Below, in pieces: positions 1-7,329 of a DNA stretch of 64,000 nucleotides. Position numbers and translations under genes: made by a program. Below the pieces are notes generated by a model, which saw only the letters and a program-made list of their open reading frames with translations, made no database searches and had not been told where the DNA came from. The stretch comes from an uncultured Oscillospiraceae bacterium (GTDB lineage: Bacteria; Bacillota; Clostridia; Oscillospirales; Acutalibacteraceae), in assembly GCA_900541565.1 (NCBI GenBank), contig UQKB01000009.1, positions 1 through 64,000 of the forward strand, given 5' to 3'. The first letter of the stretch is position 1, and every line of letters starts with the position of its first letter.

Positions 1-1
1 T

Positions 2-175
2 GTTAAAAGCGCAAAAGGCACCGGAGCCGGGCAAAACGCAAACTATACAGACGCCAACAACGACGGCGTCTGCGATAACTATGCTGCCGTCAAAAGCATA
101 AAAGGTACCGGAGCCGGGCAAAACGCAAACTATACAGACACCGACAACGACGGCGTTTGTGATAACTATGCTGCC
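2..175 (+). repeat. Two tandem 87-bp coding repeats
   Basis: Copies at 2-88 and 89-175 agree at 79 of 87 positions by my count. Most differences are silent or conservative, so the duplication is in frame and fairly recent or kept similar. The array probably continues left of the window. Confidence 0.85.
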
Positions 176-259
176 AAAGTGTGTCCGCAGAATGGTGCAG
201 GATATGGACATGGATTTAGCCAAGGTCGTCAAAACGGTAAAAATGTAAACGGACAATGA
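2..259 (+). CDS. C-terminal end of a secreted-type protein with DxNxDGVCDNY repeats (partial)
   Basis: The reading frame is open from base 2 and stops at TGA 257-259, so only the last 85 residues are visible and the start lies left of the window. It holds two near-identical 29-residue units, each with a GTGAGQNANYTD segment and an Asp-rich loop (ANNDGVCDNY, then TDNDGVCDNY), followed by a Gly/Asn/Gln-rich tail ending NGKNVNGQ. The DxDxDG-like spacing suggests calcium binding, as in EF-hand or thrombospondin type 3 loops; similar DGVCDNY loops occur in secreted proteins of gut Clostridia. The function is unknown. A perfect terminator follows at 298. Confidence 0.7.
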   Translation, partial: VKSAKGTGAGQNANYTDANNDGVCDNYAAVKSIKGTGAGQNANYTDTDNDGVCDNYAAKVCPQNGAGYGHGFSQGRQNGKNVNGQ

Positions 260-297
260 TGTTTGCAATTTCATCGTGCGACTCTATCATGTTGACA

Positions 298-347
298 AGC
301 CCCCTTTCGAATGAACGCTCCGTTCATTCGAAAGGGGGCTGTTTTTT
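298..347 (+). terminator. Intrinsic terminator
   Basis: A perfect 20-bp stem (298-317 with 321-340) with loop CTC is followed by GTTTTTT. It closes the repeat-protein gene. There is no T-run on the minus side, so it serves the plus strand. Confidence 0.9.
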
Positions 348-365
348 GCAAATTCCCTGTTAAAA

Positions 366-983
366 TCACCGTATAAAATGCATGGGTGTAAATTCTTCTT
401 TTTCAGGCAGGCCATACGTCTTTTTGCCAAGCGCAATGCTTTTAATCAGAAAAGACATGTTTCGTGCCAGCGTTCGCATGGTTTGCAAACCTTCTATATC
501 CTGTGCGGCCTGTCCCGGTTCCCTTCCATGTATACTGTTCCAATACTGGCTGGAGGCTACCGGCATACCACAAATCGTAAAATATTTGTTTAACTCGTCA
601 AAAGTGGAGGATAAGCCGCCTCGCCGTGCCGCCACAACACTTGCACCGACCTTCATGGTTTTATCAAAATGTGTGCTGTAAAACAGACGGTCCAGAAAAG
701 CAATCAATGTTGCATTGGCAGAAGCATAATATACCGGCGAAGCAATTACCAAACCATCGCACAATGCAAATTTTGGCGCGGTTTCGTTTACTATATCGTC
801 AAATACGCACTTTCCGGTTTTTCCGCAGAAATTGCAGGCAATACAGCCACGGATATCCAGCTTGCCAATTTGTATCGTTTCCGTTTCCAACCCTTCGGCG
901 GTGAAAATCTTCTCCATCTCATTTAGTGCAATAGAAGTGTTTCCTTTGGGACGGGGGCTGCCATTAATCATCAAAACTTTCAT
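366..983 (-). CDS. Flavodoxin-family NAD(P)H-dependent FMN reductase
   Basis: This 205-residue cytoplasmic flavoprotein begins MKVLMINGSPRPKGNTS, the phosphate-binding loop of the NADPH-dependent FMN reductase / iron-sulfur flavoprotein group. A Cys-rich stretch GCIACNFCGKTGKC at about 46-59 is typical of the group and may be redox-active. The later SPVYYASANATLIAFLDR segment is the usual flavin-side helix region. Such enzymes transfer electrons from NAD(P)H through FMN to quinones, nitro compounds or unknown acceptors; the substrate here cannot be told. The start ATG at 983 has a good ribosome site (AGGAGGA). It stands alone, convergent with the repeat gene. Confidence 0.85.
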   Translation of the reverse strand: MKVLMINGSPRPKGNTSIALNEMEKIFTAEGLETETIQIGKLDIRGCIACNFCGKTGKCVFDDIVNETAPKFALCDGLVIASPVYYASANATLIAFLDRLFYSTHFDKTMKVGASVVAARRGGLSSTFDELNKYFTICGMPVASSQYWNSIHGREPGQAAQDIEGLQTMRTLARNMSFLIKSIALGKKTYGLPEKEEFTPMHFIR

Positions 984-1098
984 CGTAAAATCCTCCTGTA
1001 AAATCAGTTTTACTATTTGATCCTGTATTTATGAAAGCGTTATAAGCGGGTCTATGCTTTCAACAGACTAAAATTATACAACGAATATTTCAAATCTT

Positions 1099-1230
1099 TT
1101 ATAAATTGCCTGTGCCTGTTTCTTCTTTCAATTTCCGCTTAGCAATTGTAAAAATATCTTTACCACTTTCTCTGTGTCCACCAGATACTTCATATGTATC
1201 TCTTCCTTTTATATTATCATAGAACTTTAC
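1099..1230 (-). pseudogene. Remnant of a NUDIX hydrolase
   Basis: Read on the minus strand from 1230, the frame gives a segment containing RDTYEVSGGHRE, then AKRKLKEETGTGNL and a TAA stop at 1099-1101. This is the NUDIX box (GGHxE, then AxRxLxEETG) found in small clostridial 8-oxo-dGTP-type hydrolases, where the usual text is RDTYEVPGGHRE...AKREL.EETG. The box has Lys for the first Glu of the RELxEE core. The frame is broken by a stop just upstream (1231-1233), and everything after the box is missing. It is therefore a fragment, not a working enzyme. Confidence 0.6.
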
Positions 1231-1565
1231 TTATACCATCTGGTAAACACCACCATAAATTTCTGCATTTTTCTTTTTTCCATTATACACTATTGGCCCC
1301 GATCAGGCAATCAAAAACAGTTTGAATTTCTCGCCTTATTATTGACTGCCGTATATATCTTTACTGTCCTAACTACAATTGCAGGGGATTACAGCGGTTA
1401 TATGGTATTCCACAGTGTAATCAGCTCCATTTAAATGAATACGTCCTGTTTCCACAGGAGAACAGCGGCTTTTTCCTCTGGCAAAGGCTTTCCTGCTTAT
1501 TGTTGTTTTTGCCGTAAAAAGTAAAAGTCAGGTATAAATGACACATATATCTATCAACAATCAAC

Positions 1566-1597
1566 AAAACCAGCATAGTGTATGCTATGCCGGTTTT
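1566..1597. terminator. Terminator-like hairpin
   Basis: Arms AAAACC-GCATAG and CTATGC-GGTTTT pair with one A/C mismatch around a 6-base loop, followed by ATTATTAT. The T-run is weak and no intact gene ends nearby, so it may be left from a lost gene. Confidence 0.4.
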
Positions 1598-1634
1598 ATT
1601 ATTATAAAAGTTTGCAAAAAAAGCAAAAATTAGT

Positions 1635-1663
1635 TTGTTGTTTTTTGTAAACTATGGTACAAT
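1635..1663 (+). promoter_or_regulatory. Sigma-A promoter of the ABC exporter operon
   Basis: TTGTTG (1635-1640), a 17-base spacer and TACAAT (1658-1663) lie about 60 bases before the GTG start at 1721, which has an AAGGAGGT ribosome site. Confidence 0.5.
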
Positions 1664-1720
1664 AAATAAAATGTTCCCTAAAAGAAGGGGCGTTATATTT
1701 TTAATTAAGGAGGTTTATAA

Positions 1721-3454
1721 GTGAAAAAAGTTTTTCAGGAAGTCTGTAAATTTAAAAAAGAGCTGATTGTCATTATTGTAACTGTAATCGGCAGTACAAT
1801 GTGTACGCTGGGGCTGCCATCGCTCATATCCAACATCATCAATACCGACATCCCAAATGAAGATTTTGGAGGAATTTTAAGAACCGGAGGCTTTATGCTG
1901 ATTTTGGTTGTCGTCGGCATTTTATGCGGTATCGTCACCAGCCATGCTTCCGCTATTGTATCTATGGGTGTGGGCAAAAGCTTGCGCAGCCAAATTTTTA
2001 AAAAGGTGCAGTACTTTTCCCAAACAGAATTTGATAAGTTTTCTACATCTTCGCTGATTACAAGGACCAACAACGATGTCACACAGGTGCAAAACTTTTT
2101 AAATCAATGTCTGCGCATTGCCTTTCAGGCGCCGATTATGTTCTTTGGCGCAATTGGCCTTACATTGTCAAAAAGCCTTACGCTGTCCTCCATTCTGGTT
2201 GTTTCCATGCCGGTGGTTGTGCTTGTTATCTGGCTGCTCGCCCGCAAAGCAGTTCCGCTTTCTACCGCAATCCAAAAGAAAATTGACCGCATTAACCTTG
2301 TTATGCGCGAAAAACTGACGGGTGTGCGCGTAATCCGCGCATTTGGAACGACAGAATTTGAAACAAAAAAATTTAACAGCATTAACGAAGATTACAAAAA
2401 TACAAATATGAAAATGCAGCGTATTACGGGTGCGTTAATCCCGGGGCTTACGCTCGTTATTGCATTTACGGCAATCGGTATTATGCTTTTAGGGGAACGC
2501 GGCCTGGTACACGGCCGTGAATATCAAATTGGTGACATTATTGCAATTATTCAATATGTAATGCAGGTGTTGCTTTCCGTTATGATGCTTTCTATGATCG
2601 TCATACTCTACCCAAGGGCTTCTACTGCGGCAAAGCGCGCGCAAGAACTGCTTTCTACTCAGCTATCCATCCTTGACAAGGATATCGTCAAAAAGGAAAC
2701 GGGGCTTCGCGGTTATTTAAAATTTGACAACGTTTCATTTACATATCCGGGTGCGCAGGAGCCAGCTATAAAAAATATCAGTTTTGAAGCAAAGCCTGGG
2801 GAAACCACTGCAATTATCGGCGGCACGGGTATGGGAAAATCCACAATTGTCAACCTGATCCCGCGTTTTTATGACGTTACACAGGGTGCTGTGTTGGTGG
2901 ACGGTATAGATGTGCGCGACTACAAGCAGGAAGACCTCCGGAAAAAAATTGGTATGGTTCCGCAAAAAGCGGTGCTTTTTACGGGTACAATCGAAAGCAA
3001 TATTCGTTTTGGCGATGAAAATGCAACGGAAGAACGCATTGAAAAGGCTGCCGATATTTCACAATCCACTGATTTTATTCTAAAAAAGGCCGAAGGATTT
3101 AACGCGCCTATTTCACAGGGCGGTTCAAATGTGTCCGGCGGGCAGCGCCAGCGTCTTTCTATTGCACGCGCAGTCGTCCGGAAACCGGAAATTTATATAT
3201 TTGACGACAGCTTTTCTGCGCTTGACTTTAAAACAGATAAAAAGCTTCGTGCGGCATTGGCGGAAGAAACACAAAACGCTACGGTGGTGATCGTTGCACA
3301 GAGGGTCAGCACGATCATGGAGGCCGACAGAATCCTGGTGTTGGAAAACGGCAGCTGTGTTGGAATGGGGACGCATAAAGAGCTCCTGAAAACCTGTGAG
3401 GTGTACAAAGAAATTGTACGTTCACAGATGAGCGAGGAGGAGATGAAAAAATGA
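1721..3454 (+). CDS. ABC exporter half, degenerate-site subunit
   Basis: This 577-residue type IV ABC exporter half has an N-terminal six-helix membrane domain (about 15-310) and a C-terminal ATPase. Walker A is GGTGMGKST (367-375), the signature VSGGQRQR (471-478) is canonical, and Walker B is IYIFDD (491-496) with Asp496 where the catalytic Glu normally sits. An Asp here marks the subunit that contributes the inactive ATP site in heterodimeric exporters such as TM287/288 and BmrCD. The GTG start at 1721 follows AAGGAGGTTTATAA. It overlaps the partner gene by ATGA (3451-3454), so the two are translationally coupled. The substrate is unknown; drugs or lipids are possible. Confidence 0.92.
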   Translation: MKKVFQEVCKFKKELIVIIVTVIGSTMCTLGLPSLISNIINTDIPNEDFGGILRTGGFMLILVVVGILCGIVTSHASAIVSMGVGKSLRSQIFKKVQYFSQTEFDKFSTSSLITRTNNDVTQVQNFLNQCLRIAFQAPIMFFGAIGLTLSKSLTLSSILVVSMPVVVLVIWLLARKAVPLSTAIQKKIDRINLVMREKLTGVRVIRAFGTTEFETKKFNSINEDYKNTNMKMQRITGALIPGLTLVIAFTAIGIMLLGERGLVHGREYQIGDIIAIIQYVMQVLLSVMMLSMIVILYPRASTAAKRAQELLSTQLSILDKDIVKKETGLRGYLKFDNVSFTYPGAQEPAIKNISFEAKPGETTAIIGGTGMGKSTIVNLIPRFYDVTQGAVLVDGIDVRDYKQEDLRKKIGMVPQKAVLFTGTIESNIRFGDENATEERIEKAADISQSTDFILKKAEGFNAPISQGGSNVSGGQRQRLSIARAVVRKPEIYIFDDSFSALDFKTDKKLRAALAEETQNATVVIVAQRVSTIMEADRILVLENGSCVGMGTHKELLKTCEVYKEIVRSQMSEEEMKK

Positions 3455-5247
3455 GTGTAAACAAGAAAGACAAAAAAACACAGGTTAGCTATTCTAAAAC
3501 CTTTAAAAAGCTGTACACGTTTATCAAGCCTTATCGCAAGCGCTTGTTTGCATCTCTTTTCTTTATTTTTCTTGCTACGCTTGCCAATGCGATGGCGCCT
3601 TTTGTCCTGGGTAAGGCGACAGATGCGCTTGCAAATATTGTTGTAGACGGCGTGGAGATTCCACAGGCGCTTACTACTTTCTTTCTTATTTTAGGCGTAT
3701 TGGCACTTGTATATATTTTGTATGCGATTTTCAATTATCTAAGTACATGGATCATGGTCGGCGTTACGGAACGAACGATTTTTGATCTTAGAAAGCGCGT
3801 TGATTTTAAGCTGAGCAAGCTGCCATTAAATTATTATGATACAAACGCGTATGGCGATATTTTAAGCCGCGTAACCAATGATGTGGATACGATCTCTACC
3901 TCTCTACAGCAAAGTATTGCGCAGATCGCCACAACCGTATTTACCGTTATTTTTATTTTTATTATGATGATGTTTATTAGTCCCTTGCTTACGTTTGTAG
4001 GGATTGGGATTGTCCCGTTTGCGCTCTACCTTGCCATGAAGCTTGCAAAACGTTCCCAAAAATATTTTGATAACCAACAGGAAAATATTGGCGAGCTCAA
4101 CGGGTATGTAGAAGAATATTATGGCGGACATAACGTAACGGCAGCATTTGGTAAAGAAGAGGATGTCATAGAAGACTTCGAAGTTACCAATCAAAACCTG
4201 TTTTCCAACGCCTGGAAGGGGCAGTTTTTTTCAGGAACGCTTATGCCGATTACGCAGGGGATGACGAACTTCGGTTATGCGGCTGTTGCAATCGTCGGCG
4301 GTATTCTGGCGGTGTTCGGCGGCATTTCCATTGGTATGATCCAATCCTTTACACAGTATTTAAGGCAGTTTTCACAGCCGATTACGCAGGTTTTGCAGAT
4401 TACAAACATTATTCAGTCTACCGTTTCCGCAGTGGACAGAATCTTCGAGTTTTTAGAGGAAAAAGAAGAGGTGGCCGATACGCAAACGCCACGCTTCCCC
4501 GAAAAGCTTGCGGGAAAAGTGGAGTTTGATCATATCCGCTTTGGTTATCTTCCGCATCAAACGCTTATCCACGATCTGAACATTACAATTCAGCCGGGCA
4601 GCAAAACGGCTATTGTCGGGCCTACGGGAGCCGGGAAGACCACGCTTGTCAATTTAATTATGCGTTTTTACGATGTAAACGGCGGCGCTATTCGTATTGA
4701 CGGAATTGACATACGCGACATGCAGCGCGCAAGACTGCGGGATATTTTTGGAATGGTTTTGCAGGATACGTGGCTGTATTCCGGTACAATTCGTGAAAAT
4801 ATCCGTTATGGCAGATTAAATGCCACCGACGAAGAGGTCGAACAGGCTGCAAAAGACGCACGCGCAGATGCCTTTATTCGCACGCTGCCGGGCGGATACG
4901 ACTTTGTGCTGCATGAGGGTGCCTCCAATATTGCGCAGGGACAGCGGCAGCTTCTAACCATTGCACGGGCCATGCTGGCAAATCCGCCGATCATGATCTT
5001 AGATGAAGCGACCAGCTCTGTCGATACGCGTACGGAACTGTTGATTCAGGAGGCCATGAACGCTATGATGAAAGGCAGAACCAGCTTTGTTATTGCGCAC
5101 AGGCTTTCTACTATTAAGGATGCGGAAAACATTTTATATATGCAAGACGGTGATATTCTGGAAGTAGGTACACATAACCAACTCATGGAAAAAAACGGTC
5201 TCTACGCAAAGCTATACAACAGCCAGTTTGCACAAAACAATGGCTGA
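3451..5247 (+). CDS. ABC exporter half, catalytic-site subunit
   Basis: This 598-residue partner has a membrane domain (about 25-330) and an ATPase with Walker A GPTGAGKTT (390-398) and Walker B IMILDEATS (514-522), whose Glu519 is the catalytic base. The signature NIAQGQRQL (493-501) departs from LSGGQ, as in TM288 (SQGQRQ). Together with Asp496 of the partner this fits one active and one degenerate ATP site at the dimer interface. It lies in the plasma membrane as a heterodimer with the preceding product. The operon ends at a hairpin around 5270. Confidence 0.93.
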   Translation: MSVNKKDKKTQVSYSKTFKKLYTFIKPYRKRLFASLFFIFLATLANAMAPFVLGKATDALANIVVDGVEIPQALTTFFLILGVLALVYILYAIFNYLSTWIMVGVTERTIFDLRKRVDFKLSKLPLNYYDTNAYGDILSRVTNDVDTISTSLQQSIAQIATTVFTVIFIFIMMMFISPLLTFVGIGIVPFALYLAMKLAKRSQKYFDNQQENIGELNGYVEEYYGGHNVTAAFGKEEDVIEDFEVTNQNLFSNAWKGQFFSGTLMPITQGMTNFGYAAVAIVGGILAVFGGISIGMIQSFTQYLRQFSQPITQVLQITNIIQSTVSAVDRIFEFLEEKEEVADTQTPRFPEKLAGKVEFDHIRFGYLPHQTLIHDLNITIQPGSKTAIVGPTGAGKTTLVNLIMRFYDVNGGAIRIDGIDIRDMQRARLRDIFGMVLQDTWLYSGTIRENIRYGRLNATDEEVEQAAKDARADAFIRTLPGGYDFVLHEGASNIAQGQRQLLTIARAMLANPPIMILDEATSSVDTRTELLIQEAMNAMMKGRTSFVIAHRLSTIKDAENILYMQDGDILEVGTHNQLMEKNGLYAKLYNSQFAQNNG

Positions 5248-5269
5248 AAAAACGTTTTATTAAAGCAAT

Positions 5270-5310
5270 AAAAATAGCAGGCATCTTTTTATGTCTGCTA
5301 TTTTTTTACT
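5270..5310 (+). terminator. Intrinsic terminator of the ABC operon
   Basis: AAAAATAGCAGGCAT pairs with ATGTCTGCTATTTTT (one G/T wobble) and is followed by further T residues. Confidence 0.75.
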
Positions 5311-5704
5311 AAACAGGTATTTAATTGTATAAAAAGAGTTATAGTCTTTCACTGCGGCAGACAAGTTTTTCCGGTTCCCCTTTACATGTCGGGCTTGCAA
5401 GGATATAATTTAGGGTAGATTATGGATATACTGGGGAAGGGAAGGACGCTTTTTGCAGGTTTTTGCAGTGCATACAGACGAATATTGCGCACATTGTGGG
5501 GTTTTGCATTTTGACTGATGTTGGCGGCCTTTTAAAAAAGTATTTGCATGTTTTAGAAAAAGCGCACCATGCTACTAACAGGAAAAATAAACGTAGCGGC
5601 GCCTTGAAGCCCATCGGTTAAGAGGCATAAAACGGCGCTTGCTGCCACGTGCAATCAGGTTAAGTATTGTATATCTTTCCGGTATAATATATGGAGGGAT
5701 CTTC
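5311..5704. other. Intergenic stretch, nothing recognised
   Basis: About 390 bases between the ABC terminator and the TIM-barrel gene. There is a TATAAT at 5683-5688, but it sits too close to the ribosome site (5693) to be convincing for the next gene. A 64-codon minus-strand frame (5420-5614) has no ribosome site and no recognisable motif. Confidence 0.4.
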
Positions 5705-6502
5705 TTGAAGGTTGGAATCTCTACCGCCTGCCTGTATCCGCAGGAAACAGAGGCGGCGCTCGATCAACTGCTGGACGCAGGCTTTGATTGCTTTGAAATT
5801 TTTTTGAACACCATCAGTGAGATGGAACCCGCTTATGTCCGAAAATTGCGGGAAAAGCTTGTGCAGGGCAACGCCGTATTGAAATCTTTGCACCCTTTTA
5901 CCTCCGGATATGAGCCGTATTTAATTTTTACAGATTATAAAAGGCGTTTTCGTGATTCACTCGATTTTTATAAGCGGTATTTTGAAACAGCGCAGTATAT
6001 TGGTGCCGGTATCCTTGTTTTGCACGGCGATAAAAAAACGCCGGAAACAGGTATTTCCAATGAGGAGTATTTTGAAAAATTTGGGGAACTGTCCCTGCTG
6101 GGAGAACGCTACGGCGTAACGCTTGCCCAGGAAAACGTAAACCAGTTCCGCAGCCAAAATCCCAGCTTTTTAAAACAGATGCGCACATACTTAGGGGACA
6201 GGGCGAAGTTTGTGTTTGACATTAAACAGGCTGTGCGTTCCGGAAACGATCCCATGCAGGTCTGCCGTGCAATGGGGAAAGGCCTTGTGCATTTGCATAT
6301 CAACGACAATAAAAAGGGGGAGGATTGTCTTTTGCCCGGCTGCGGTGCCATGGACTATTCTGCTTTGTTTGCCCTTTTAAAAGAAAATAGATATCAGGGC
6401 GATTGTATCATTGAGGTATACAGCAATAATTACAGCAATATACGGGAATTGGTACAGGCGCGCGATTTTGTCAGGCGGGAGCTTACGGCCGCCGGATTGT
6501 GA
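5705..6502 (+). CDS. Sugar phosphate isomerase/epimerase family TIM-barrel protein
   Basis: This protein of 265 residues from TTG 5705 begins KVGISTACLYPQETEAAL and matches the xylose-isomerase-like / AP-endonuclease-2-like TIM barrel family. Typical features are LHPFTSGYEPY, a metal-side His in VLHGDKK, a Glu in LAQENVNQFRS, KFVFDIKQA, VHLHINDN and a late Glu in IIEVYSNNY. These positions usually bind a divalent metal. The substrate is probably a sugar or sugar phosphate but cannot be assigned. TTG 5705 is preferred because GGAGGG (5693-5698) sits seven bases upstream; the frame also stays open to 5639, but with no ribosome site. Confidence 0.75.
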   Translation: MKVGISTACLYPQETEAALDQLLDAGFDCFEIFLNTISEMEPAYVRKLREKLVQGNAVLKSLHPFTSGYEPYLIFTDYKRRFRDSLDFYKRYFETAQYIGAGILVLHGDKKTPETGISNEEYFEKFGELSLLGERYGVTLAQENVNQFRSQNPSFLKQMRTYLGDRAKFVFDIKQAVRSGNDPMQVCRAMGKGLVHLHINDNKKGEDCLLPGCGAMDYSALFALLKENRYQGDCIIEVYSNNYSNIRELVQARDFVRRELTAAGL

Positions 6503-6557
6503 ATACTGCCATAAAATGTACGGATATCCTTGTAAAATGTGCGTATATTGTTTTTAC

Positions 6558-6587
6558 TTGCTATTTTTTTCCTATATATGGTATAAT
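6558..6587 (+). promoter_or_regulatory. Probable nrdR promoter
   Basis: TTGCTA (6558-6563), 18 bases and TATAAT (6582-6587), about 80 bases before the nrdR start. I saw no clear NrdR box. Confidence 0.4.
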
Positions 6588-6665
6588 TATTTAAATCCAA
6601 GGGAGATAACAGGCGTTATTTAGCTGGAAGATAAAAATGTTCCATATAATGGAAGGAGTCGCTTT

Positions 6666-7121
6666 ATGAAATGTCCGTATTGTAGCTTTGAAGAAAGCAA
6701 AGTAATCGATTCTCGTCCTGCTGACGATGGCGAAAGGATCCGCCGCCGCAGGGAATGTCTCAACTGTGGCAAGCGTTTTACAACCCATGAGGTTATTGAA
6801 ACCGTTCCAATTATTGTAGTCAAACGCGACAAATCCAGAGAGGTTTTCGACCGCAATAAGTTGACAGCGGGCTTGCTCCGCGCCTGTGAAAAAAGGCCTG
6901 TTTCAATAGCGGCCATTGAAAGTATGGTGGACGATATTGAAGCCAAACTGCAAAATTCTCTTGACAGGGAGGTAACCTCCAAATTAATTGGCGAATATGC
7001 AATGGAGCTGCTCAAAAATGTGGATGAGGTTTCTTATGTGCGCTTTGCGTCGGTGTACCGGCAGTTTAAAGATATTAACACTTTTATGGAAGAACTCAAT
7101 AAGCTTTTAAAAGAAAAATAA
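6666..7121 (+). CDS. nrdR: Transcriptional repressor NrdR
   Basis: NrdR senses ATP/dATP and represses ribonucleotide reductase genes. The 151-residue protein has the standard length and layout: an N-terminal zinc ribbon with CPYC (Cys3, Cys6) and CLNC (Cys31, Cys34), the [17 protein letters not shown] signature, then an ATP-cone domain (about 49-139) with [16 protein letters not shown]. The ATG at 6666 follows AAGGAGTCGCTTT. No reductase gene lies in the window, so its targets are elsewhere. A strong hairpin at 7131 ends the unit. Confidence 0.97.
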   Translation: MKCPYCSFEESKVIDSRPADDGERIRRRRECLNCGKRFTTHEVIETVPIIVVKRDKSREVFDRNKLTAGLLRACEKRPVSIAAIESMVDDIEAKLQNSLDREVTSKLIGEYAMELLKNVDEVSYVRFASVYRQFKDINTFMEELNKLLKEK

Positions 7122-7130
7122 ATTTTTTCT

Positions 7131-7160
7131 GCGCATAGCTTGCTATGCGCATCTTTTATA
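7131..7160 (+). terminator. Terminator after nrdR
   Basis: GCGCATAGC-TT-GCTATGCGC (7131-7150) followed by ATCTTTTATATTTTAT. Confidence 0.7.
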
Positions 7161-7191
7161 TTTTATAAAAAATAAAAGTTTTATATACTTA

Positions 7192-7220
7192 TTGACAAAA
7201 ATATATTTTTGTGATACATT
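7192..7220 (+). promoter_or_regulatory. Strong sigma-A promoter of the subtilase gene
   Basis: Consensus TTGACA (7192-7197), a 17-base spacer and TACATT (7215-7220). The untranslated leader would be about 100 bases long before TTG 7330. Confidence 0.75.
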
Positions 7221-7329
7221 TAAATTGTAATAAAGGGTTTGGAATTGCAATGGTAAGTAAAATTGTATAAGTTTTAAATGGTTCTGTTTTATATTTCCCA
7301 TATGATAAAATAGAAAGGAATGATTTATT

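Larger units (their letters stand above)
984..1720. other. Gene-poor stretch
   Basis: About 740 bases separate the flavodoxin gene from the ABC operon. I find a decayed NUDIX coding segment on the minus strand (1099-1230), a terminator-like hairpin at 1566-1597 and the ABC promoter at 1635-1663. An 86-codon plus-strand frame at 1174-1434 has no ribosome site and overlaps the NUDIX remnant in antisense, so I do not call it a gene. Confidence 0.6.

Noticed and set aside
1174..1434. 86-codon plus-strand frame rich in hydrophobic residues
   Set aside because: No ribosome site, a GTG start only, no motif, and it lies antisense to the NUDIX remnant.
5420..5614. 64-codon minus-strand frame in the gap before the TIM-barrel gene
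   Set aside because: No ribosome site, no recognisable motif and low-complexity composition.
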